Shown here in pieces: positions 40,801 through 47,991 of a stretch of 64,000 bases of DNA. A program made the position numbers and the translations under genes. Numbering within the stretch: position 1 is the stretch's first letter; the number at the start of each line of letters is the position of its first letter. The notes under the pieces are model-generated. The model saw only the letters and a list, made by a program, of their open reading frames with translations, was not told the origin of the DNA and ran no database searches. The stretch covers positions 7,194,501 to 7,258,500 of the forward strand of contig OY540819.1 in the NCBI GenBank assembly GCA_961205875.1, read 5' to 3'. The DNA is from Sialis fuliginosa (lineage: Eukaryota; Arthropoda; Insecta; Megaloptera; Sialidae).

Positions 40801-43800
40801 GTCTAATGCTTAATTTGGAGCTGTGTGTATTTGTACAATTTACTCAAACTATGATTCTTGAACCAGCAGTCTTTGTTTTGTATTTTTTTAAAATAAATAA
40901 TAAATGCACCTAAACTACGTATTGTCCGTTTTAAATTTAACTTCACAAAAACACATTGGATAAAATGAAAAATACAAATCCGTGCAAACAGAAAGTTTGA
41001 AAATCATTTCTAGCAGTATCAATTATATCAATTATCAAAATTTTCAATACAATAAGCAACGAACAACTAAGTTTATGTAATGTGATTTTTGAAGTTTTCT
41101 TAGTCGAATAATTATTTTTGGTTCAGTATCATTTTCAGCATTAAGTAATATTAATTTCAAAATTGAGATACGAATATATTTTCATTTTGATTAACCAGGC
41201 GACGAGTATATATTATTAAACAGAAACTGAATACATTTATTATAAAAATGACAGATGTTTTTATTATAAATGCATTTTATTATAGACGCAGGTTGTTTAT
41301 TTTGTACGCGCAACATTTGCATTTATTGATTGTGTGTTGTTTTTACATAATAGAAAATGTAATATTCATGAAAATGTTCAACTAATAAAAGAATTTTACC
41401 TCGTTTATATATTATACATGTATGTATATAAATATATATGTATATAACATGAACTTGTGCCATGTGAAAAGTTAAATAATAATTAGCGTAAATGTTTACT
41501 AAATATGCATCGTACAATAATTACAATTTTTTCGCAAAAATAGATACATTTTTTTTGTAAATTGATGTTTTTATAAATATTTGGTATATTTCCCGTCATG
41601 TTTAGACATATTTCTAAATATTTTTTTTCTAAAAACTTTCATATTTTCAGTGTTATGATTTGAAACTATGTCAATAAATTCAATCAATAGATTAAAATGA
41701 ATTAGTAACATTTTTCTTATATTCGCACCGTTTCAAAAATAATTAAAAAATTGATTTAAGATCATTTTCAAAAATAGTAGGTTTTCTTCCCAGACGTAAA
41801 TTAATCCTAAATATAAAATTTTCCCCTCCTATGTTATGTCATTTTTCAGTCACAGTGTCTATAGACAGACCAATAAACATTCTGACCATTTCAAGAATAC
41901 ATTCGTTCTATTATGATGTTAAAATATTGTACATATTATTTTCAATTAATTGAAAAATAAATTAAATATTGAGTATTTTTTAATATAAAAAGTTATTAAA
42001 AATTCATCAAGAAATGGAGTCAACCCTTTTAGCTTCCAAATGACATTATTTACTCCATCTTATTCAACTTCTATGCCCCAAAAATTCAACCAAAATGATA
42101 TAAAAACATCAAAATTAAATAATGAACGTTATCAAGTCAACTCAATAACTACACAATTAAGGGGTAGCATTATATCATACATTAAAATATTTCAACGACG
42201 AATCTTACAAGTACATGAAACAGCAAGCAACGTTTCCTTTTCAAATCAGATTCAGTAGAATCGCGAAGTATATTTGTGCTGTTTATTTAATTATAACTCC
42301 ACTCATAATTTAGTTAGAGGCCGTAACACTAGCATAGAAGCCGTAACAATTGTTACGTTCTTATAAGTACAGGTGTCATACAATCTATGTAGACATCGAT
42401 ATTTTGAAACTAGGTAATGTGTAGCAGGTACCAAGTACAGTCGCCTGCATTAATGATCTTGCAGTTTGTATTCATTTTCGTTTATCACAAACTTCGTAGG
42501 CTCCTCCCATTTGATTATTATAATATTTAAATCATTTATTTATGTATCAAACAAAGACAGATATTTAGAAATTCATTTGCTAGATAAAGAACTACTCTTC
42601 GTTTATAGTACTCATATACATTTGTGCAATTAAATTATTATGTAATCTATTGAAAATTGTATACGTAAATTTTGTGGCAATAAATATTTGATATTCCCAA
42701 TTTTAGTATTTAAATATATTAAACTTGATAGAAAAAGATAACCGATGATGTTTGTTTTTAAATTTGGAATCTGTTGTAAGCGATTCTAGCCTTTAGGGTG
42801 CCAGACGAGTTCTGCAGGTGACTGTACATATTACATTTATGATTTAAATGGAATCATACATGTAATTAAGTAACAATTCATCTTCATAGTACTATAAAAA
42901 ATAAAAGTTTGAAACCTATATTACTTATTTGGTAAGATATAAAGCTTAATTAGGAGACATAAAGTTTATAAATATAATGTTATTTTAGACATAGATAAGT
43001 ATATGCATTTACTGATATTCCCAAGTTATTATTTACGACAAACTCAAACGCAGTTTTTTTTCTTGTTTTGAAGCTTGTTTCAAATCTTTCATTAAGGTCA
43101 TTCCATGGTGACGGGTAGGACGTTTTGACACATTTTTTGATAAACATTCTATTATTTAAAGGTGTAAAGAAGGCCTTATGATAGCATTCCTAGATATATT
43201 TTTTTAAGATATGGTAAAGTGAAAAACGTGAATATCTGTCCTAACCTTTTTAAATTATTATATTTATATGTGTGACGGGTGGGACAGGAAATACCCTCCT
43301 CTCTTTAGATACTTGTACTTGACGTTGAAATTCAAATCAAATAGGTCATCTAAAGCCTTATTTTAATTTTTGTACCCTACTTGAATAATGTCGCTAATTG
43401 TTTTCTAAAAAGAGGTGGGTGAAAAATTAACAGGTAAGAAATTGGAATTGTTAATAATTTGTAAAAAGTGTGCTTATGACAAAAATTGGGGACCACTAAG
43501 CGGGGACCTCGCAAGGACAGAAACATCGTGAGTGACAGTGGCGTGTATTTTTTTTTTAAGTTAAATAATTTTTATTTTTTTTCTTTATAAAAATATTTTT
43601 CAATGGGATTTTTTTGTGCTCAGACCTCAATATGTATAAGAACAGCCCTGTTGAAGATGAAATTTAAGGTAAAATAATAGTTAATTTGGAGACTTATTTT
43701 TTTATTTTTTATTAATCAATAGCTTAGACCCTGAAAGTCTTGAAACCAAAAAAAATATTAAACATAACATCATATACATATTAGGGTGTTTTTTAAATTT

Positions 43801-46800
43801 TAAATTTTTTTTATTTTTTCGGTCCCGCAGACCTGTTTTAGCTTTGGATCAAAAATTAATTGTCCTAAAATTTCAGACTCATATGTAGATCAAACCTGTG
43901 GACGGCGCAAACAGAGTCTTTTTCCCATTTGATTAACATAGGAAAAATTACTTTTTTACTTATGCGTGAATATCTCGTTGAAAAATTTATTTATTTTAAT
44001 TTATTACAGCAGCATATCATAGAGAATTAAAGTTCATACAAAAAACATCCTAAGTGTTCAATTCATAAATCGAATATTTTTAAAGATATGTTCGTTTAAA
44101 CATTATCATAAAAAGTAAAATCCAATTTTTATGATAATTTTTAAACAAACATTTCTTAAAATTTATTGGATTTATAAATTGATTACTTAATTCTCTATAA
44201 AATATTCCCATAAGAAATTAAAAAAAAAAAATTTCAACGAGATATTCACGCGTAAGTAAAAAAGTAATTTTTCCCATGTTAATCAAATAGGAAAAAGACT
44301 CGGTTTGCGCCGTCCACAGGTTTGATCTATGAGTCTGAAATTTTGATCCAAAGCTAAAACATAGGCCTGCGGGACCGATAAAATAAAAATAAAAAAAACA
44401 CCGTAATACATATGTGTTACAATAATTTTAATAGGGAACAATTATTTGTGCATATCTGAAAAAATATTGAAATCCCTATGTACTGTAGTTAAAATACACA
44501 ACCATATGAAAACCATATTCAACAATAAAACCCCTCATTACACTTACGCACAGATTATACCACACACACACGCGCATGATGATAATTTCAAAGATTTTTC
44601 AAAGTTCAATTGCGCGTAAACTTCAGGCATCAGCAGCCGTTGCCGTCGAGAGTAAAAAGCAACGGCGGCTGCGATCGAGGAGGCGTTCATTTGTTCGTGT
44701 GCCGTTTGACACCTGTTGTGGCATCACCGCAACACACGCGGTGGCGCCATCTTGCGGAACAGTTCGGAGTCGATTGCGACGATCAAAACATCTCCAATCG
44801 TTCATCTGATACTGTTGTGCGGATTTCACGAAGGAGGTGGGATTTTATGGGGTTATGAAAAATGTGTTTTTGTGCTGATGCGGTTGGATTTTTGTTATTG
44901 TGTGTTACTAAGACCGTTCTATTTTTTATGGTTAACAGGGCATAATTTATTATTTTATTATTTTTTTACTAGAAATTCACCGCGGGTTCGACCGTGTTTA
45001 TTTCGAAATATTTTTATTATACCAACTTCACAATTACCATTTTACTTATCATTCTTATAAGATACTGGCACCAGTTTTGGCCGCGATACGAGCAAGGTTT
45101 ACTGTTTTTGTGATTGACGGGCTTATTTTTTGTAACTGTCATGAACTCATCTTACTAATAAAACAAATAACTCTTTATTTAATCAATTTAATTCCTAAAG
45201 TCCGCAAATATAGTTTGTTTTTTAATTATAGCCTTTTATTTTGTTTATGTTTTTTCTCCAGTAATGGATTAAGTAAAACCAGTAATTAGCATGCAGTGAT
45301 GGACACTTGCTAATGATTACAGTTGCTATGATAATATAATAATTAATAAATAAATTATACTAATAATTATTTTAAATGTCCATCAAATTGTCATCAAATC
45401 ACGCTGTAAGACAGTTAAATGTATATAGATTAATATTCAGAAATGGTAGAAATCAAATACCAACAAATATTTTTAATTCAGTACATTTAATTAAAAAATA
45501 GCCATTACTGGGGTCATATCAAAGACTGGTACCAGTACCTTATATTTTTATTAGAATTATCGATTATAAATTTTACATAATACGAGCATGCCTTAATTCT
45601 AGGTTTTTAGTGAAAGTCCCATCAAAATCGGTTCAGTAGTAGGAACAAACAAACAGATAAGACCAGACAAAAATTCTAAATGAATCAATATTTTAAAACG
45701 ACCGGAATTTATAGATAAAAGTATTTTTTTAAATTTACAGACCTCTCAAAGTTTCTGATCGGAGGTTAAGAACTTCTGGTCTTACTGAACCACATTAATT
45801 TATGTAAAGGGCAGGTATAGAACTAATTCCTATAAACTATAAGGTAAATGTCATTCTCCATATCTATTTTTACTAATGATTTCCCCTTAAGCTAGTAAAG
45901 GTTAATATGTAACTACATGTTTTAAAATGTATATTGACTGTCATACTAGTGTTTGATTTTGGAGTGTAATTAGTTGTATTATTTAAACGTTTCATCTAAC
46001 ATTGGAGTGAACTTCTTCACATTTCTTTTAAGAAGAAATAAACGATACTATGATAAAAACATGTAAAAGTAAATAAAATAAATTGTACCCTTTTCACTGA
46101 TTATATGTGGGTGGTTGGTTATATATTTTAGTAAATGTCAGAGACGCCTACATATGGGTATTTCAGAAGCCAAAACGAATAAACTCGTTTAACGAATTGT
46201 CGACAAACTCTATGACTTTATATTCATACATTTTTTTAATTTATTGACAAAACATTTATCTTAATTTCAAGAAAATATAATAAAAAATTGTAAATACAAA
46301 CATATTTTTTTTGATTGATTAAAAATTTAAAAAATCGAACGTTTTCGAACTGTATTTGATGACGTCACGCGTTTGAATAGACTATTTGGAATTCCAATGT
46401 GATACGTTAATTCAATTATTGAAAATTAAATGGGTAAAAAAAGAAATTAAAAATTAAAAATACTAATAATAATTAAACTCGTATGGGGGACGAATAGCGC
46501 CTAACTTGTCATATTTAAAATTTGGCACCGTTTTAAAAATTGATTATTTACTGAAAAAATGTTTTTAACTAATTTGATTCACGCAAATAATAAAAGAATA
46601 TAATTTTTTAGTATCTACTAAAATTAGTAAATAATAAAGTAAGCGAACAATCTTTTTGATTAAACATTATATTTCGTATCATTATATACTCGTTAGGACA
46701 TTTGATAACTATATAAGTTTTAGAAAATTTACATAAATATAACTCCAGCTTTTCACAATTCTTAACATAAAATTCATTCGAAGTTAATAATATATGTATT

Positions 46801-47991
46801 TCCTGATATATAAACGTATGTACAAACAGTTTCGTGACATGGATGCGGTTTACTAACCGCAGTTTTATACGTTTTGTTTGATCTACAAACCTATCAATTG
46901 TTTTTCTTTCAGATGTTTCACATTTTAATTGAAACCGTATTTATTTTCTTTTGCTGAAATTGTTTATACAAGATTTTTTTAATCAATTGTCTTTTATATA
47001 AATGTAGTTCTTGAGAATGTTAATTTATTTAGGACTGTTTATATTTTGGCTCGAAGATCGGTTATATTTTTTAAAATTTGAAGATTAAATATTATCTATG
47101 TGTATACACGCAGAGAAAAAACATGGTTGCGACAATAATGTTTTGAGAGCATAATAATATGATTGTAATCTTTATTGCAGGAATCATAATTATAACCATT
47201 TAATGATAACTTCTCTTTTGTGACTACCATACACTATTAGTGTCGAGAACATAATATGTTTGATGCAACCATATTGTTTCGTTGACGAGAACATAATATT
47301 TTGGATGCAACCATATTGTTTCGTTGACGAGAACATAATATTTTGGATGCAACCATGTTGTTTTATTGCCGAGAACATAATATGTTGAATGCAACCATCT
47401 TGTTTAGAGGACGATAACATAATATGTTGAATACAACAATCATGTTGTTTCGATTCATTTTTTTATTTGTTATTAATAAAGTTCTGCTTCCGTATTTAAA
47501 GTAGATTGACACAAAACAAAGCTGTTTTTAGACAAACTCATAACAAAAATATAATTCACTCACTTTAGGTGTAATATGCAGTATTTAAAACACTGTGCAT
47601 ATATCTTTCACTTTGCAAACTTTACTGTAGGAACAATTTACCAGCGTATTTAATTAATAGAATATAAAATAAGAACTGAAAAAAAATGAAAGAATTCCGC
47701 CTCTATAAACTCACACTGCACATGACCACGTTACACTTAAAAAATAACTTTGAACATATTACTTGGTATAGTGAGCGGGACTGAAAAAAAACAAAAAACA
47801 CCCTAATGTAAATGCATATCCCCTCAAAAAAATCTGATAACTATTTGATAGTGCTATTTCTACTTACGTTGATAACGACCCTCTCACAAAAGTCGTGATC
47901 GTGTGGGATGGGCTCGAAGTGAGCGACGCCGGTGAACTGCGTGTGGGGATTTGGCCCATCTTCGTCTTGACTGCTCAATTTGGGCAGCGAT
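4659..47991 (-). CDS. Sh: Shaker voltage-gated K+ channel alpha subunit, gene model (5' partial)
   Basis: Model: join, on the minus strand, of 47991-47868, 33307-33042, 21747-21104, one of 17062-16933 or 16886-16757, 10784-10594 and 4819-4659. Every junction has AG/GT and compatible phase, giving 1516 nt: one base finishing a codon from an upstream exon, then 504 residues and TGA. The protein is a tetrameric, six-transmembrane delayed/A-type K+ channel of excitable membranes. Seen in order: linker, T1 domain, S1-S4 with six S4 charges, S5, pore with TVGYGD, S6 with PVP, and a short tail ending ETDV. Residue n here equals Drosophila ShakerB n+61 from S1 through the S6 gate, with no gap. The first exon(s), which set N-type inactivation in Drosophila, are not in the model. 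Family assignment is certain from the sequence; the 5' end is unresolved. Confidence 0.96.
5574..6123 (+). mobile_element. TA-flanked MITE, family A, copy 1
   Basis: Ends aggtactggcactagtcc and actggtgccagtacct, flanked by ta on both sides as in Tc1/mariner insertions. 550 bp, same orientation as the copy at 59281. Chance open frames inside it are shared between copies and are not genes. Confidence 0.85.
6276..6531. repeat. 256-bp hairpin
   Basis: atgactaaacgcttc pairs with gaagtttttagtcat. Arms of about 85 bases run through gacagattttgataaaaaac and ttattattctgatatg. The middle contains two copies of ggtcaatcatttt… Possibly a MITE without clear target duplication. Confidence 0.7.
7540..7555 (+). 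repeat. 16-base G run
   Basis: Uninterrupted G16 on the plus strand, so C16 in the Shaker pre-mRNA. A likely unstable mononucleotide tract and an assembly risk. Confidence 0.8.
8938..9645. repeat. Inverted duplication with about 480-nt spacer
   Basis: The arm at 8938-9045 reappears inverted at 9527-9645. Matching blocks include cttgtctattatatccccgg, ggaacataaaataac and ttctacagatag. Divergence is roughly one base in ten by eye. Confidence 0.75.
10594..10784 (-). CDS. Sh: Shaker exon: S6 gate and proximal C-terminus (ShB-like)
   Basis: 191 nt: one base finishing Thr/Arg388, 63 codons (residues 389-451), and one base of Gly452. It encodes [20 protein letters not shown], the S6 hinge and the PVP gate motif (P412 and P414, Shaker 473 and 475), then [18 protein letters not shown] and [17 protein letters not shown] with CAIAG resembles the Drosophila ShB version rather than the second S6 version, which as I recall it has GFWGK and CVVAG. 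Only this one version was found in the window. The acceptor is gacacag, the donor gtaaga. The first base decides the third position of the pore-switch codon for both upstream exons. Confidence 0.97.
11579..11842. mobile_element. Degenerate inverted-repeat element
   Basis: Left ggtgccagcatagacgtcga and right ttgacgcctatgggtgtc are imperfect inverted repeats; gagggcaga and tctgccctc pair further in. Old, family uncertain. Confidence 0.5.
13336..13343. promoter_or_regulatory. Perfect CRE palindrome
   Basis: tgacgtca in an AT-rich intron; no surrounding GC island. Confidence 0.3.
13512..14323. mobile_element. Foldback element with tacaggctgtcc ends
   Basis: Left tacaggctgtccaaagtaag and right ttggacaccctgta pair. 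Arms of about 300 bases continue (gtgaaatgcatggggatttc with gaaatccctatgcatttcac; gggcttt/gccctaac blocks), with a loop of roughly 200 bases and TA at each end. It lies wholly within the intron before the S6 exon. Confidence 0.82.
16022..16308. mobile_element. hAT-type MITE near the pore exons
   Basis: Left end cagtggcgtcgctaaggggg and right end ccccccttagcgacgctg are inverted repeats that differ by a two-base gap. atttaaa is found on both sides as a likely target duplication. It lies about 450 bp downstream (in transcription) of the Thr pore exon. Confidence 0.75.
16757..16886 (-). CDS. Sh: Shaker alternative pore exon, threonine form (TVGYGDM-T)
   Basis: 130 nt, same phases as its twin: two bases completing Gly345, 42 codons ([20 protein letters not shown] to TVGYGDM), then AC, which with the G of the S6 exon gives Thr388 (Shaker T449). 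Its protein equals the standard Drosophila sequence over this whole segment, so it is the ancestral or canonical pore. The acceptor is cgcttgcag, preceded by ctctgac as a possible branch point. The donor is gtacga, weak in the same way as the twin's. About 20 of the 130 bases differ from the twin, and roughly 15 of these leave the protein unchanged, which points to an old duplication kept by purifying selection. Confidence 0.95.
16887..16932 (-). other. 46-nt spacer between the two pore exons
   Basis: Begins gtacgc (donor of the Arg exon) and ends cgcttgcag (acceptor of the Thr exon). A branch-point-like ctctgac puts the branch A about 23 nt from the donor and a similar distance from the acceptor. 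This is shorter than nearly all spliced insect introns, so the two exons are unlikely to be joined to each other. Confidence 0.85.
16933..17062 (-). CDS. Sh: Shaker alternative pore exon, arginine form (TVGYGDM-R)
   Basis: 130 nt: two bases finishing Gly345, 42 codons ([20 protein letters not shown] onward to TVGYGDM), then AG, which joins the G of the S6 exon to give Arg388. It encodes the rest of S5, the turret, pore helix and selectivity filter. It differs from its neighbour 16757-16886 at three residues: Ile for Val347 (Shaker 408), Gln for Asn362 (Shaker 423, turret) and Arg for Thr388 (Shaker 449). The acceptor is ttgcag without a pyrimidine tract, the donor a weak gtacgc. It comes first in transcription order. 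From Shaker mutagenesis, a basic residue at 449 abolishes external TEA block and speeds C-type inactivation; that this exon has this effect is inferred. It should be used only instead of the other exon. Confidence 0.93.
19446..19735. mobile_element. Truncated hAT-like element
   Basis: Left end cagagccggtcttag and internal gccctgggcgagat, with an inverted counterpart near the right (agcgcccagagc). The right terminus is not clean. Assignment rests on resemblance of the left end to CAGRGCCGG-type hAT termini. Confidence 0.45.
20626..20800. promoter_or_regulatory. GC-rich intronic island with full CRE palindrome
   Basis: GC-rich block about 0.3-0.5 kb inside the intron after the S1-S5 exon. It has tgacgtca at 20688-20695, ggcaac near 20654 and gttgcc near 20757. 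No splice-flanked coding frame was found, so an enhancer or internal promoter is the better reading. Confidence 0.4.
20688..20695. promoter_or_regulatory. Perfect CRE palindrome
   Basis: tgacgtca, the CREB/ATF full site, inside a GC-rich island. Confidence 0.45.
21104..21747 (-). CDS. Sh: Shaker exon: voltage sensor S1-S4, S4-S5 linker and start of S5
   Basis: 644 nt, residues 130-344 plus the first base of Gly345. S1 spans about residues 167-188, S2 217-239, S3 250-270, S4 297-316. S4 charges R301, R304, R307, R310, K313 and R316 correspond to R362, R365, R368, R371, K374 and R377 of ShakerB. The S1-S2 loop has two N-glycosylation sequons, N198-T-T and N202-G-T, at the positions used in Drosophila (N259, N263). 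The S4-S5 linker [13 protein letters not shown] and the first part of S5, LLIFFLFI, close the exon. The acceptor is ttttcag, the donor gtaagt in phase 1. No change at a known gating residue is visible. Confidence 0.98.
27626..28282. mobile_element. Non-autonomous hAT-type element
   Basis: Ends cagggctgtattta and taaatacggtcctg form an inverted repeat. Flanks gttatact and atcatact are a decayed 8-bp duplication. Interior has gtagcccatgggcc and its counterpart gtagggcccg near the right end. No coding capacity. Confidence 0.72.
29305..29420. promoter_or_regulatory. GC-rich island with NRF-1-like palindrome
   Basis: Contains gcgcatgcgc at 29327-29336, the core of the NRF-1/Ewg site, followed by more CpG-rich sequence. 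It may be an internal promoter or a remnant of a dispersed repeat. Confidence 0.35.
32011..32788. mobile_element. Non-autonomous hAT-type element, longer relative of 833-1062
   Basis: Begins cagggccgtaac and ends gttacggccctg. It is flanked by gtaggat on both sides (32004-32010 and 32789-32795), with the eighth base of the duplication changed. Interior AT-rich, no transposase frame. It ends about 250 bp past the T1 exon in transcription order. Confidence 0.8.
33042..33307 (-). CDS. Sh: Shaker exon: T1 tetramerisation domain
   Basis: 266 nt, 88 codons plus two bases (residues 42-129 of the model). It starts [13 protein letters not shown] and ends ELATNKF, with an Arg codon split AG|A across the next junction. 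It holds nearly the whole BTB-like T1 domain that makes Shaker-family subunits assemble only with their own kind: [27 protein letters not shown] and [31 protein letters not shown] are all visible. The acceptor is gtttccag, the donor gttggt. The exon is strikingly GC-rich against its introns, typical of conserved coding exons in an AT-rich genome. The start codon seen by simple ORF calling is the GTG (Val) at the acceptor and is not a translation start. Confidence 0.97.
34380..34690 (+). repeat. LINE-tail-like repeat fragment
   Basis: Contains ttaatatcggttcagtggct and a cagacagaca-type stretch. It is followed by a block of about 97 bases (34588-34684) nearly identical to 64-157. Confidence 0.45.
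35923..36663 (+). repeat. Dispersed repeat with LINE-like tail
   Basis: Opens actagcgcattggcccggtg and closes with atcggttcagtaactcc and an AT-repeat run ending tatatag. This is the pattern of a very common insect dispersed repeat. A 13-bp unit with core caacatg is repeated three times at 35985-36023. No long frame. Confidence 0.5.
36972..37156. mobile_element. 185-bp hAT-type MITE
   Basis: Terminal inverted repeats tagagattggaaaaatagtt and aactatttttccaatctcta. Exact 8-bp target duplication gtgataat at 36964-36971 and 37157-37164. Intact ends and duplication suggest a fairly recent insertion. Confidence 0.9.
38010..38253. mobile_element. Foldback MITE with tacacgggtagaaaag ends
   Basis: Left tacacgggtagaaaagttga and right tcacttttctacctgtgta pair, and pairing continues through gacttgggccaagaaa into the interior, so most of the 244 bp can fold back. 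TA at both ends suggests a Tc1/mariner-type target. Confidence 0.75.
39041..39502 (-). mobile_element. TA-flanked MITE, family A, copy 2
   Basis: Inverted relative to copy 1: starts agtactggcaccagttatgg, ends actggtgccagtact. The right-hand ta is lost. 462 bp. Shares tttactgtttttgtgattga and ggggtcatatc blocks with the other copies. Confidence 0.83.
39650..39775. promoter_or_regulatory. Intronic island with E-box palindromes and a CRE-like site
   Basis: Has cacgtg at 39692-39697, the ten-base palindrome gtcacgtgac at 39721-39730 and ctacgtcacc (CRE-like) shortly after, all in a locally GC-rich stretch of the T1-proximal intron. Confidence 0.4.
39721..39730. promoter_or_regulatory. CLEAR-type E-box palindrome
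   Basis: gtcacgtgac is the exact MITF/TFE (insect Mitf) consensus palindrome. Confidence 0.4.
42438..42824. mobile_element. TA-flanked MITE with cagtcgcctgca ends
   Basis: Left cagtcgcctgca and right tgcaggtgactg are inverted repeats flanked by ta. 387 bp of non-coding AT-rich sequence; mariner-type by its ends. Confidence 0.68.
43781..44406. mobile_element. Near-complete foldback element (626-bp hairpin)
   Basis: Ends ttagggtgttttttaa and aaaaaaacaccgtaa. The two arms of about 305 bases pair along nearly their whole length: cggtcccgcagacctg with its counterpart, gtggacggcgcaaac with gtttgcgccgtccac, and onward to attatcataaaaa / tttttatgataat around a loop of about 11 bases. No coding capacity. 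Confidence 0.85.
44600..44860. promoter_or_regulatory. GC-rich island, possible internal promoter
   Basis: CpG-rich block about 3 kb into the first intron seen here. On the minus strand it has caagatggcgcc (44745-44756), close to the YY1/TISU element found just after some start sites. It also has a 31-codon frame from an ATG at 44805 to a phase-0 cag|gtgtca at 44713. No transcript evidence is available. Confidence 0.35.
45060..45540 (-). mobile_element. TA-flanked MITE, family A, copy 3
   Basis: Starts agatactggcaccagttttg, ends actggtaccagtacct, flanked by ta. 481 bp, same orientation as copy 2 and closely similar to it throughout. Confidence 0.85.
46360..46367. promoter_or_regulatory. Perfect CRE palindrome
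   Basis: tgacgtca followed by cgcg, 1.5 kb downstream (in transcription) of the N-terminal exon. Confidence 0.35.
47245..47452. repeat. 42-bp minisatellite, about five units
   Basis: Units start gagaacataatat at 47245, 47287, 47329 and 47371, with a weaker one at 47413. The core is tgcaaccatattgtt. It lies about 420 bp inside the intron after the N-terminal exon. It gives a repetitive 14-residue open frame on the minus strand, which is not a gene. An inverted relative of the unit occurs at about 47,121-47,160. Confidence 0.85.
47868..47991 (-). CDS. Sh: Shaker exon: common N-terminal linker before T1
   Basis: 124 nt, one base completing an upstream Gly codon, then 41 codons starting [12 protein letters not shown] and ending [17 protein letters not shown] and [18 protein letters not shown] match the constant region that follows all alternative N-termini in Drosophila Shaker. 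The last seven residues begin the first strand of T1. The acceptor reads ttttcag and the donor gtaagt (phase 0). The stretch between ([12 protein letters not shown], residues 12-23) differs from the Gly-rich Drosophila spacer. Because the exon starts mid-codon, it cannot be the first coding exon. An open frame continues upstream to an ATG at 48053, but that segment holds the splice acceptor and reads as intron. Confidence 0.95.

Larger units (their letters stand above)
33308..47867 (-). other. Shaker intron between the N-terminal and T1 exons
   Basis: 14,560 nt. It contains a LINE-tail-like repeat (34380-34690), a dispersed repeat (35923-36663), a 185-bp hAT MITE (36972-37156), a foldback MITE (38010-38253), MITE copies 2 and 3, an E-box/CRE-rich island (39650-39775), a mariner-type MITE (42438-42824), a near-perfect 626-bp hairpin (43781-44406), a GC-rich island (44600-44860), a CRE (46360-46367) and a 42-bp minisatellite (47245-47452). 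Confidence 0.8.

Noticed and set aside
44576-45060. Overlapping plus-strand frames of 77, 82 and 114 codons
   Set aside because: They come from the GC-rich island and its AT-rich flank in several frames at once, without domain, splice context or codon pattern.
45077-45289. 70-codon frame [11 protein letters not shown]...
   Set aside because: Lies inside MITE copy 3; similar fragments occur in the other MITE copies, so it is a repeat by-product.
47190-47420. 76-codon minus-strand frame with repeated HIMFS units
   Set aside because: Translation of the 42-bp minisatellite (14 codons per unit), not a protein.
47245-47452. CRISPR-like regular spacing
   Set aside because: The units are contiguous tandem repeats without unique spacers, in eukaryotic nuclear DNA.
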